Source: a virus. From it: DNA of 20,914 nt. The notes beneath the pieces are model-generated. The model made no database searches and was not told where the DNA came from. It was given only the letters and a program-made list of their open reading frames with translations. Numbering within the stretch: position 1 is the first letter of the stretch; each line of letters starts with the position of its first letter. The translations under genes and the position numbers were made by a program. Positions 7,948 through 14,829 of this stretch are shown piece by piece. Location of the stretch: positions 1 through 20,914 of the IMG/VR virus record IMGVR_UViG_3300030103_001830. The stretch is one strand, 5' to 3'.

Positions 7948-8234
7948 GGATCTGTTTCTTTTATCTTATCATAATTGTTAGGTGATACATCTAAATAGAG
8001 TTTTGTAAAATCCTGCTTGGTTGAACTTTTAGTCCACTTAAAGTTTTTAGGATCTTTTGGGCTCATTATAATTAACCTAAACTCATCATTATTATGAGGC
8101 ATTGCAAAAGTAACAGGGTACACCATGTCGTCTTTTAAATTATCTATGTAGCCTTCTTTGATGTTTCTATTACGACCTACTTTTATAGATTCATCATTAA
8201 AGTCTTTTAATTGTTGCTTAGTTAAATATTGCAT
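7929..8234 (-). CDS. First gene of leftward early operon, unknown
   Basis: A 101-aa protein of unknown function, with no transmembrane or signal segment. A longer reading from a TTG at 8252 is possible. The ATG at 8234 is preferred because AGAAAGGA lies exactly 7 bases upstream, and the TTG version would place this RBS inside the gene. The gene begins about 25 bases after the predicted transcription start of the leftward promoter, so it should be the first early product. It starts MQYLTKQQLKDFNDESIKVG and contains YPVTFAMPHNNDEFRLIIMS, a beta-strand pair. Early first genes often encode host-takeover peptides, but this is inference. Confidence 0.65.
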   Translation of the reverse strand: MQYLTKQQLKDFNDESIKVGRNRNIKEGYIDNLKDDMVYPVTFAMPHNNDEFRLIIMSPKDPKNFKWTKSSTKQDFTKLYLDVSPNNYDKIKETDPWQQST

Positions 8235-8241
8235 AGTTAAT

Positions 8242-8249
8242 TCCTTTCT
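8242..8249 (-). promoter_or_regulatory. Extended ribosome binding site AGAAAGGA
   Basis: A perfect AGAAAGGA, 7 bases before the ATG at 8234. The same 8-mer precedes the starts at 1160, 2862, 7580 and 8491 at 7 or 8 bases. It pairs with the extreme 3' end of a 16S rRNA ending CCUCCUUUCU. It decides the start of the gene at 7929-8234. Confidence 0.8.
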
Positions 8250-8264
8250 CAATAATATTGTTAT

Positions 8265-8293
8265 ACTATATATAGAAAATAATTTAAAGTAAA
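8265..8293 (-). promoter_or_regulatory. Leftward early promoter
   Basis: On the minus strand TTTACT (8288-8293) and TATAGT (8265-8270) are separated by 17 bp. The -10 box matches the sigma70 consensus at 5 of 6 positions and the -35 box at 4 of 6. Transcription would start near 8258 and enter the early operon whose first ATG is at 8234. The GGTAAC repeat array begins 22 bp upstream of the -35 box. Confidence 0.7.
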
Positions 8294-8315
8294 ATATTTT
8301 TTTCCTAGGATCTGG

Positions 8316-8426
8316 GGTAACTTGGTAACTGCGGTAACTTAATCTCTGTAAGCCTTAGTTAGTAAGGATTATATCTGGGTAACCAGAGTAAGAATCTGTT
8401 GGTAACTTTTTTAATACTTTGGTAAC
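8316..8426. repeat. GGTAAC repeat array between divergent promoters
   Basis: Six same-orientation copies of GGTAAC start at 8316, 8324, 8333, 8378, 8401 and 8421; four are followed by TT. The first three are spaced 8 and 9 bp apart. Two small hairpins lie inside: CCTTA-GTTAG-TAAGG (8353-8367) and TCTGG-GTAA-CCAGA (8374-8387), the second containing a repeat copy. The gene-free stretch 8235-8490 holds only this array, the two promoters and the RBSs. It may be an operator for an early repressor or an iteron-type replication origin. Confidence 0.75.
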
Positions 8427-8433
8427 TTTAGGC

Positions 8434-8462
8434 TTTACTTATTTGAACAGATGGCGTATAAC
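8434..8462 (+). promoter_or_regulatory. Rightward promoter, mirror of the leftward one
   Basis: TTTACT (8434-8439) and TATAAC (8457-8462) are 17 bp apart on the plus strand. This has the same -35 box and spacing as the leftward promoter. The last GGTAAC copy ends 8 bp upstream of the -35. AGAAAGGA and the ATG at 8491 follow. Confidence 0.65.
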
Positions 8463-8490
8463 ATAGTTATAACTGAGAAAGGAATAAATT

Positions 8491-9132
8491 ATGATAGTAC
8501 AATATGATTATAAAGGCGAACCAATTCAAACTTTTAGAAGAACTTTTGAACATAGAAAAAAGTACACTGGTAATGAGCCTACTAAATGGGAACACTTTAA
8601 GGATGACTTCAATCAAATCAGAAAACATTTTGAAACTGGTCGTTGTAGATTTTATAATGATGATGAGAAAAAAGTTTATGTTCACTCTAGAAAGATAGTA
8701 GACCATGTAGAGAAATATGGTGAAGAACCTATGGACGTTTGCTTAAGTGATGTTTGGGATTTAAGTGATTTAGTTAGTTTTGTTTTAAAAACTTTAGAAC
8801 ATAGAAAGTCTCCTGTTCATTATAACTATGCTAACCATATGGGTTGGACTGATGTTAACCCTTGGGAGGTTACTATGATAGTTAGTGAGAAGACTATTGA
8901 AGTTAAAGAGATGACTGCTACTAAAGATGATTCTGTTAAACTTAAATGGGTAGCTGGAGGGTTTGCTGGTCATTGCGTTAATCAAAGAGACCAAGAATGG
9001 TTTATAGAATCTAATCCTAATGGTGCAAGAAAAAGAATCCGTAGAAGAAAAGATGGATTCTGGTATGATAAATATAACAACAGATTTGTATTATCATTTG
9101 AACCACATAAGTTTTACGACTATAACTTTTAA
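8491..9132 (+). CDS. Conserved phage/mobile-element protein, unknown function
   Basis: A 213-aa soluble protein. The first half is charged and helical (HFKDDFNQIRKHFETGRCRF). The second half, from about residue 112, resembles a small standalone family common in phages and mobile elements. It has a strand region after GWTDVNPWEVTMIV, a 'NPNG...R.RRRKDGFWYD' block, and an end rich in aromatics, FEPHKFYDYNF, which parallels the YYDYSF end of that family. No function is known for it to me. It is the only rightward gene of the divergent promoter and has a strong RBS (AGAAAGGA, 7-base spacing). It is closed by its own terminator, so it is a monocistronic early unit. A regulatory or host-interaction role is plausible; no DNA-binding helix-turn-helix is obvious. 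Confidence 0.7.
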   Translation: MIVQYDYKGEPIQTFRRTFEHRKKYTGNEPTKWEHFKDDFNQIRKHFETGRCRFYNDDEKKVYVHSRKIVDHVEKYGEEPMDVCLSDVWDLSDLVSFVLKTLEHRKSPVHYNYANHMGWTDVNPWEVTMIVSEKTIEVKEMTATKDDSVKLKWVAGGFAGHCVNQRDQEWFIESNPNGARKRIRRRKDGFWYDKYNNRFVLSFEPHKFYDYNF

Positions 9133-9151
9133 TAATTATTTTCATAATAAT

Positions 9152-9198
9152 AAAGGGCTACTTACTCCTTAATTCTTACTCCAATCAAGTAGCCCTTT
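9152..9198. terminator. Bidirectional intrinsic terminator
   Basis: A perfect 12-bp stem AAAGGGCTACTT (9152-9163) pairs with AAGTAGCCCTTT (9187-9198) around a 23-base loop. The plus side is followed by a T-run and a T-rich stretch, and the minus side by A/T-rich sequence. It lies between two convergent genes and should stop both transcripts. Confidence 0.9.
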
Positions 9199-9510
9199 TT
9201 ATTTTTTCTTTTGTTGTTTATTTTTTAGAACTTGTTTAGCTTTCTTTGCAATTTTAACTACTTCATTCTTGCCCATAACTTTTGCCCTTTGTTCCATTAC
9301 AGTTAAGATTTGAATCTTTCTTGCATATGGTTTAGAAATCTTTTTAACTTTCTTTACAGTTTCTCTGGCATCAGATGGAGTAGCAAATTTTATTTTTACA
9401 GTATCTTTAGGATTCTCATCTGTATATAATCTTCTTGAAGACCCTTTAGGTTTTCTACCTGTACCAACTTTAGGATCTTTCTTTTTTCTTTTTGTAATTT
9501 TATTTGCCAT
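9199..9510 (-). CDS. Lysine-rich small basic protein
   Basis: A 103-aa, very basic protein: MANKITKRKKKDPKVGTGRK at the start, a core (DTVKIKFATPSDARETVKKV) that looks folded, a helical middle, and a KKAKQVLKNKQQKKK end. No family is recognised. It stands alone on the minus strand between a convergent terminator and a gene-free gap that contains a palindrome. It therefore has its own transcription unit and may be regulated at that palindrome. No SD precedes the ATG (only AT-rich sequence), so initiation may be leaderless or weak. Nucleic-acid binding is likely from charge alone. The Pro-Lys-rich arms resemble the small basic proteins of the late cassette. Confidence 0.6.
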   Translation of the reverse strand: MANKITKRKKKDPKVGTGRKPKGSSRRLYTDENPKDTVKIKFATPSDARETVKKVKKISKPYARKIQILTVMEQRAKVMGKNEVVKIAKKAKQVLKNKQQKKK

Positions 9511-9758
9511 AATATTTTAGCCGAAGCAGTAAACTAAACACAACATATAGTAATTTATCCCCAAATTATCATAACAATTGTTATTAATGGTTTTAAAAAA
9601 TACTTCGGCTAAAAATAATTATCTTATTCCAATAAATAAAAATAAAGTGTTAATTAAGTTATTAATCAAATAATTCTGCACATATAAATTAAAAGTGTTG
9701 ATTTTCATAAGTTATTTTTTATTTTAATTAGGAATTGCAACATTTATGCGAGGATAAA
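9511..9758. other. Gene-free AT-rich gap before the late block
   Basis: About 250 bases between divergent genes with no credible coding frame. It holds the 9515-9614 inverted repeat with its internal palindrome, then an AT-rich stretch (9615-9730) in which no promoter is convincing. The late operon must be transcribed from somewhere here or by read-through, since no other gap precedes TerS. Confidence 0.6.
9515..9614. repeat. 12-bp inverted repeat enclosing a 14-bp perfect palindrome
   Basis: TTTTAGCCGAAG (9515-9526) is the exact reverse complement of CTTCGGCTAAAA (9603-9614), with 76 bases between. Inside is ATAACAATTGTTAT (9571-9584), a perfect palindrome. The outer repeat starts five bases upstream of the minus-strand gene's start codon. 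The palindrome is typical of an operator for a dimeric regulator; the outer repeat could form a long hairpin in either transcript. Confidence 0.75.
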
Positions 9759-10325
9759 GTGTCGGAAGAAAATACAGAAAATAAAAGAAAAAGAGGAAGA
9801 CCACCAAAGCCACCAGAACCAAAGGTTCAAGTGCAAAGACCAATTAAAAATGGACCACACAATAAATTCAATGGATCTTTTAAATCTGTAGAGCCATTAG
9901 GCACAGAAAAGGTTTTTAGGAAAAAGAGATATAAGTGGAACCATCAAGCATTAATAAACTGGATTATGGGACAAGCAGATCCTGCAGGCTTTCTTGGTGC
10001 AGTGATGACAGGCAAAGAAATATTCCCAGTATACAAGCAAGATGGTGAAGGTAAAGTAGAACATGTAGGCAAAGTATCAGCTGACCCAGAATTAAGAGTT
10101 ATGGCAGCAAAAACTCTGTTAGGTAAATGTGTTCCTGATTTAAAAGCTGTAGAAATTAATTCAACAGTTGAGCAAAAGAAAGTAATTGACATAACAAGGA
10201 TATCAAGCGATGACCTCAATACCATTGAACGAGCTCTTGAGCACTCTGTCATTGAATCAAGTGAAGGCAGAGAAGAGCAGGAGGAGTCTGAAGGAGTTTA
10301 TCAAAAACAGCTGGACAACAGTTGA
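9759..10325 (+). CDS. Terminase small subunit, probable
   Basis: A 188-aa protein that would recognise phage DNA for packaging. After an AT-hook-like KRKRGRPPKPPEP near the N-terminus comes a helical domain. Its block ADPELRVMAAKTLLGKCVPDLKAV matches the 'dPelRl.AA..Llp...P.LkAV' pattern of phage TerS-type proteins. The C-terminus is acidic (SSEGREEQEESEG). The GTG at 9759 is preferred because GAGG lies 5 bases upstream; an upstream in-frame TTG at 9735 has no usable SD spacing. Its last 116 bases overlap the start of TerL in another frame. Position directly before TerL is the strongest support. Confidence 0.75.
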   Translation: MSEENTENKRKRGRPPKPPEPKVQVQRPIKNGPHNKFNGSFKSVEPLGTEKVFRKKRYKWNHQALINWIMGQADPAGFLGAVMTGKEIFPVYKQDGEGKVEHVGKVSADPELRVMAAKTLLGKCVPDLKAVEINSTVEQKKVIDITRISSDDLNTIERALEHSVIESSEGREEQEESEGVYQKQLDNS

Positions 10326-11712
10326 ACCTGGAAGAGACTTCCACGACAATTGGCACATTGATGCTATATGCGAACACTTACAAGCAGTAGTTGAAGGTGA
10401 CATTAGGCGATTAATAATAAACATACCACCAAGACACATGAAGTCAATTACAGCATCAGTGGCACTACCAGCATGGTGCTGGACTAAATATCCTAACAAG
10501 AGATTTCTGTTTGCTAGTTATGCCAACTCTTTGTCAATAAGAGATTCTGTAAAATGTAGAAGATTAATAGATAGTAAATGGTATCAAGAGCATTTTGGAG
10601 ATATGTTTGATTTAACTACTGACCAGAACCAAAAGCAAAGGTTTGAGAATAATAAAACTGGGATGCGCATAGCTACGTCAGTTGATGGAGCATTGACTGG
10701 TGAGGGTGGTGACATTATAGTTATAGATGACCCACACAATGTCAGAGAAGCAGAATCTACAACAGTACGTGAAGGTGTTCTTGATTGGTGGGACCAAGCC
10801 ATGCAGACCAGACTCAATGACCCAAAGACAGGTGCATTCATTATTATCATGCAACGAGTACATGACAATGACCTAACTGGCCATATACTTAGCAATGACT
10901 ATGATTGGGACCATTTATGCCTACCAGCCAGACATGAAGCAAACCACCCATACCCATCAACCTCTACTATAGGCTTCAAAGACCCACGCACTGAAGAGGG
11001 AGAATTACTTTGGCCAAACAGGATAGACGAGTCCACACTAGACAAGCTTGAGCAATCACTAGGCATGTATGCTGCTTCTGGTCAATTACAACAACGACCA
11101 TCACCCAAAGGTGGCTCAATATTAAAACAAAGATGGTGGCGAGAATGGGAAAGTGCAGACTTACCTTCTGTAGAATATGTGATACAATCATGGGACACTG
11201 CCTACTCAACAAAAGAGAAGTCAAGTTACTCTGCTAGAACTACTTGGGGTGTTTTTAAATATGAAGGTTGTTGGAATGCTATTGCTCTTGACTGTTGGTA
11301 TGATAGAGTAAGCTATCCTGACCTCCGCAGAGAAGCACAAGAAGCATATGACGATTATGAACCAGACGTTGTTCTAATTGAAAAGAAGGCTAGTGGTCAA
11401 TCCCTAATACAAGACCTTAGGATGAGTGGTGTACCTGTGTTACCCTATATGCCAGACCGAGACAAAGAAGCACGTGCCCATGCAGCATCTGCACTTTTAG
11501 AAGATGGTAGAATCTGGTACCCAGCAAAAAAGAAGTGGGCAAAAGATCTGATTGAAATATGTTCTTCCTTTCCAACAGGAGAAAATGACGATATAGTAGA
11601 TACATGTACACAAGCATGGCTCAGGCTACGCAAGTCTTGGTTCTTGACCCACTCAGAAGATTGGGAAGATGAAGACCAAGAAATTATAGATAGGAAACCA
11701 TTATATGGCTGA
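10210..11712 (+). CDS. terL: Terminase large subunit
   Basis: The packaging motor: an N-terminal ATPase and a C-terminal RuvC-like nuclease in 500 aa. Walker A is the deviant PPRHMKS (73-79) after the strand RRLIINI. Walker B is IIVIDDP (169-175). A coupling-type segment with IIIMQRVHDNDLTG follows. The nuclease residues are D329 (QSWDTAYS), E391 (VLIEKKASG) and the D460/D461/D464 cluster (GENDDIVD). The N-terminal block SLKEFIKNSWTTVEPG with WHIDAICEHLQAV is typical of this terminase group. The ATG lies 116 bases inside terS, with AAGGAT about 10 bases upstream; the conserved N-terminal sequence argues that this start is real. The end overlaps the portal start by 8 bases. Function is certain; packaging type (cos or pac) is not visible. 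Confidence 0.96.
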   Translation: MTSIPLNELLSTLSLNQVKAEKSRRSLKEFIKNSWTTVEPGRDFHDNWHIDAICEHLQAVVEGDIRRLIINIPPRHMKSITASVALPAWCWTKYPNKRFLFASYANSLSIRDSVKCRRLIDSKWYQEHFGDMFDLTTDQNQKQRFENNKTGMRIATSVDGALTGEGGDIIVIDDPHNVREAESTTVREGVLDWWDQAMQTRLNDPKTGAFIIIMQRVHDNDLTGHILSNDYDWDHLCLPARHEANHPYPSTSTIGFKDPRTEEGELLWPNRIDESTLDKLEQSLGMYAASGQLQQRPSPKGGSILKQRWWREWESADLPSVEYVIQSWDTAYSTKEKSSYSARTTWGVFKYEGCWNAIALDCWYDRVSYPDLRREAQEAYDDYEPDVVLIEKKASGQSLIQDLRMSGVPVLPYMPDRDKEARAHAASALLEDGRIWYPAKKKWAKDLIEICSSFPTGENDDIVDTCTQAWLRLRKSWFLTHSEDWEDEDQEIIDRKPLYG

Positions 11713-14119
11713 AGATAAAAATGTAATACCCTTTACCGAAGGTGCTCCTCCTGACGACCTTGAAGTAGAGGAGACAAATGATGGTAATGTTCTTATAGGT
11801 GAAGCAGAAGAAACCACAGAACCAAAAACAGATTTTTACAGTAACCTAGCAGAACAAATCGACGAAAGAGAATTATTAGGACACTCCTCAGAGTTGCTAG
11901 ACTACTACCACACAGACCGAGAAGCAAGATCCAACTGGGAAGAAAGATATAAAGAAGGTTTAAAAACTCTTGACCCAGACGGAGGTCTACAAGAAGACGA
12001 CTCAGAAAGAGCAGCAAGAGGATTAAGCCAAGTTGTGCATCCTATGATAGCTGAAGCTGCAACACAATTTCAATCTAGGGCTATAGCCGAACTGTTTCCT
12101 GCTGCTGGTCCTGTAAAGACTGTAACAGTAGGTGAGTCAGACGAAGCAGTCAAAGAACAAGCCACTAGAGTTAAAGATTATATGAATTACCAACTTCTAG
12201 AAGAGATGCCTGAGTACTTCCCTGATATAGACCAGATGTTATTTCATCTACCACTCATCGGGCAAACTTTTAAAAAAGTATGGTACGACCCATCCATGGG
12301 CAGAGTGACGAGTCGCTTTGTTAAAGCTGAAGACTTCGTGGTTGCTGCAGAGAGTACTGACCTTTTAACTTCTCCTAGATATACGCATGTTATTCAATTA
12401 CCTCGTAACGAATACAATAGGTTTGTACAAGCTGGGTATTATCTGCCTGTGGATAGTTATTCTGGTGATGGTGGGGATAGTTATGATGAAACTGTATACG
12501 AGGTCGAAGGTGTAAGCCCAGAAGGTTCTGAAAGCATAGATGAGCAGATGACCTTACTAGAGATGCACACTTATAGAATATTAGATGGTATTGATGGAGC
12601 CAATGTTGAGGACGAGAACTTTGTTGCTTTACCTTACGTGATAACAATAGATTCAGGTTCACAACGCATTGTCTCTGTAAGACGTAACTGGGACGAACAA
12701 GATGAAGATAAAAAGAAACGTAACTGGTTTGTAGAATATAAGTTCTTACCAGGATTAGGATTTTATGGCTTTGGACTTTACCACTTGATTGGTGGGCTGG
12801 GTCGTGCTGCTACTGGTTCACTAAGAGCATTACTAGACTCCGCAGCATTTTCAAATATGCAAGGTGGCTTTAAATTAAAAGGTAGAGTTCCAGGAGGAGA
12901 CATGCAAATCAATCCTGGAGAGTTTGTTGATTTAGATGCTGCGGTTGATGATGTGAATAAGGCTATATTGCCTTTACCTTTTAAAGAGCCTAGTGGTACA
13001 TTATTTAATTTATTAGGTTTTATTGTTGATGCTGGTAGAAGGTATGCAGCAGTAGCAGATTTAAATGTAGGTGATGCTAATCCTAATGCACCTGTGGGCA
13101 CAACTATAGCAATGTTGGAACAAGGTTCTAAAATATTCTCAGCTATTCATAAAAGACTACACTACGCACAAGGTCAAGAGTTTAAAATGATAGCTAAGTT
13201 GAACTCCGAGACGTTGCCTGAGGTTTTTAAGTTTGCTGCGAGTGGTGCGAGTAAGATGATTAATGCTGCGGACTTTGATGATAGAATAGATATTATCCCA
13301 GTTAGCGATCCTAGTATTTTTAGTTCTACTCAACGTATCGCACAAGCCCAAGCTATACTACAACTCGCTCAATCAGCACCGCAACTCCACGATGTATATG
13401 AAGCTTATAAAAGAATGTATGAAGCTATACGAGTGCCCAACATTGATGAGATATTAAAAAAACCTGAGCAGGCTCCAAAGCTTGACCCAGTAGACGAGAA
13501 TATTGCCGTCATGTTAGGTAAACCTATAAAAGCCTTCATAGACCAAGACCATGAAGCACACATCGCTGTACACATGCAGTTTTTATCAGACCCATCCTTA
13601 GCTGGTAATAAGTTAGCACAAAAGACTATTGGTCCTGTATTGATTGCCCATATTGCGGAACACATGGCTCTACTTTATAGAGTCAGGATGCAAAAAGCTA
13701 TGGGTGTAGAATTACCACCACTACCAGATATCAGAGATCCTAAGTTTAAGTTTGAAGATGTGTCGCCACAGATGGACAATATGATTGCTGAAAGAGCAGC
13801 ACAAGTCATACAACAAGCTCCAAAGATGAAGCCAATCCCAGGAGTAGATAAACTAGGTGGAGGAGACCCAATGAATTATGCACAACAACTCGCTAAAATT
13901 GAAGCCGAAGCAGTTAAGGCAAGGACTCAAGCCGAAATCCAAGCTGACCAAGCAAAGGCAAAATCAGATATCCAGATTGACCAAGCTAAAGCACAAGTCG
14001 ATATTCAAAAATCTATGCAAAAGCTAAAAGCTGAACTTGAAGGTAAAATGGCTAAACTTCAAGCTGAAATACAAATAGCCAGAGAAAAAGAAATTATAAA
14101 AGCTAATAAGGAGACTTAA
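11705..14119 (+). CDS. Portal protein, P22-like
   Basis: The dodecameric head-vertex channel through which DNA enters. It is 804 aa, in the range of P22-type portals. Directly after terL, the N-terminal part (YYHTDREARSNWEERYKEGL, then AARGLSQVVHPMIAEAATQF) and the LPLIGQTFKKVWYDP segment are characteristic of long P22-like portals. The C-terminus, from about residue 735, is a regular coiled coil of Ala/Gln/Lys repeats (AEIQADQAKAKSDIQIDQ and so on). It would form the barrel that reaches into the head, as in P22. It overlaps terL by 8 bases. No head protease or capsid gene follows at once; the small-gene cassette separates the portal from the expected capsid. A podovirus-type virion is the likely form, but the tail genes are outside the window. 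Confidence 0.9.
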   Translation: MAEDKNVIPFTEGAPPDDLEVEETNDGNVLIGEAEETTEPKTDFYSNLAEQIDERELLGHSSELLDYYHTDREARSNWEERYKEGLKTLDPDGGLQEDDSERAARGLSQVVHPMIAEAATQFQSRAIAELFPAAGPVKTVTVGESDEAVKEQATRVKDYMNYQLLEEMPEYFPDIDQMLFHLPLIGQTFKKVWYDPSMGRVTSRFVKAEDFVVAAESTDLLTSPRYTHVIQLPRNEYNRFVQAGYYLPVDSYSGDGGDSYDETVYEVEGVSPEGSESIDEQMTLLEMHTYRILDGIDGANVEDENFVALPYVITIDSGSQRIVSVRRNWDEQDEDKKKRNWFVEYKFLPGLGFYGFGLYHLIGGLGRAATGSLRALLDSAAFSNMQGGFKLKGRVPGGDMQINPGEFVDLDAAVDDVNKAILPLPFKEPSGTLFNLLGFIVDAGRRYAAVADLNVGDANPNAPVGTTIAMLEQGSKIFSAIHKRLHYAQGQEFKMIAKLNSETLPEVFKFAASGASKMINAADFDDRIDIIPVSDPSIFSSTQRIAQAQAILQLAQSAPQLHDVYEAYKRMYEAIRVPNIDEILKKPEQAPKLDPVDENIAVMLGKPIKAFIDQDHEAHIAVHMQFLSDPSLAGNKLAQKTIGPVLIAHIAEHMALLYRVRMQKAMGVELPPLPDIRDPKFKFEDVSPQMDNMIAERAAQVIQQAPKMKPIPGVDKLGGGDPMNYAQQLAKIEAEAVKARTQAEIQADQAKAKSDIQIDQAKAQVDIQKSMQKLKAELEGKMAKLQAEIQIAREKEIIKANKET

Positions 14120-14590
14120 ATGGACGAAAAAACTTTTATGGACAAGTACATGGCAGCATTTAGTAAATTTACAGATGCTCAAGCCAAAGGTGAAGATGTT
14201 AATCAAGTGTTTGCTGATATGAAAAAGAATATGCCAGGAGCAATGACTGATAAAGAATTAGATTTTATGTCAAACAAAGACAGATACCCAGTAGATAAAT
14301 CAGGACCAGTTAGTGATAAAGAATTAGAATTTATGAACAAGATGGCTGACCCAGGACCATCCGCAGACTACACAACAGGACCAATAGAGATTCCTGAAGG
14401 TGTTGACCCATCAATGTTTAATGAAATACCAACAACAAAAGAAGACATGGGCTCACTACCAGGACCAGTTAGTGATAGAGACATGCAGTTTATGCAAAAA
14501 ACAATGCCACAAGCAGTCAGCCCTATGGGTAGTATGATAAACAATGTAGAAGATTTTTTAAGTAACTTAGGTAGAAAGGTAGGAAAATAA
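14120..14590 (+). CDS. Small protein with three copies of a DKELxFM motif
   Basis: A 156-aa hydrophilic protein without a recognised domain. A short motif occurs three times: GAMTDKELDFM (40-50), GPVSDKELEFM (62-72) and GPVSDRDMQFM (115-125). Consensus: [G][PA][VM][ST]D[KR][ED][LM]xFM, separated by Pro/Gly-rich linkers. This looks like a disordered chain carrying repeated docking helices. It begins one base after the portal stop with AAGGAG upstream, so it is co-translated with the portal. A portal-binding, scaffold-like or internal virion role is a reasonable guess from position. Confidence 0.7.
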   Translation: MDEKTFMDKYMAAFSKFTDAQAKGEDVNQVFADMKKNMPGAMTDKELDFMSNKDRYPVDKSGPVSDKELEFMNKMADPGPSADYTTGPIEIPEGVDPSMFNEIPTTKEDMGSLPGPVSDRDMQFMQKTMPQAVSPMGSMINNVEDFLSNLGRKVGK

Positions 14591-14829
14591 TGCCAAATAA
14601 TGTAGATGTAATGGGAATGTTTGAAGCTAAGATGGGCTTTTCAGCTAGTGAAGTACCAATGACCGAAGAACAAGTAACACAGTTCATGCTCCTCTGTCAG
14701 CAACAAATGTTAGGTTTACCAGAAGAAGAACACATGGAAGACGAAGAACCTATGAAGAGTGGTTCTGTAAAAATAATTAAGATAGGCAAAGGTTCATCAA
14801 TGATGGACAATATGCTAGAAGATGGCTGA
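14590..14829 (+). CDS. Small acidic protein, unknown
   Basis: A 79-aa protein, Met-rich (11 Met) and acidic in the middle (PEEEHMEDEEPM), with an N-terminal helical part (VPMTEEQVTQFMLLCQQQML). No family is recognised. The start ATG overlaps the previous stop as TAATG, with AGG sites upstream. Its end overlaps the next start by 8 bases. It belongs to the head-region cassette; function unknown. Confidence 0.6.
   Translation: MPNNVDVMGMFEAKMGFSASEVPMTEEQVTQFMLLCQQQMLGLPEEEHMEDEEPMKSGSVKIIKIGKGSSMMDNMLEDG

Noticed and set aside
8467-8994. Minus-strand frames inside the 8491-9132 gene
   Set aside because: Antisense shadows with no SD; the plus-strand gene has a strong RBS and terminator.
9515-9614. 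Miniature transposon (MITE)
   Set aside because: The 12-bp inverted ends have no flanking target duplication that I can see, and the unit is only 100 bp.
9698-9728. Late promoter TTGATT/TTTAAT upstream of terS
   Set aside because: The spacing is 19 bp and the region is so AT-rich that many such matches occur by chance.
9735-9758. Upstream TTG start for the small terminase
   Set aside because: Only one base separates the GGA from the TTG; the GTG at 9759 has GAGG at 5 bases.
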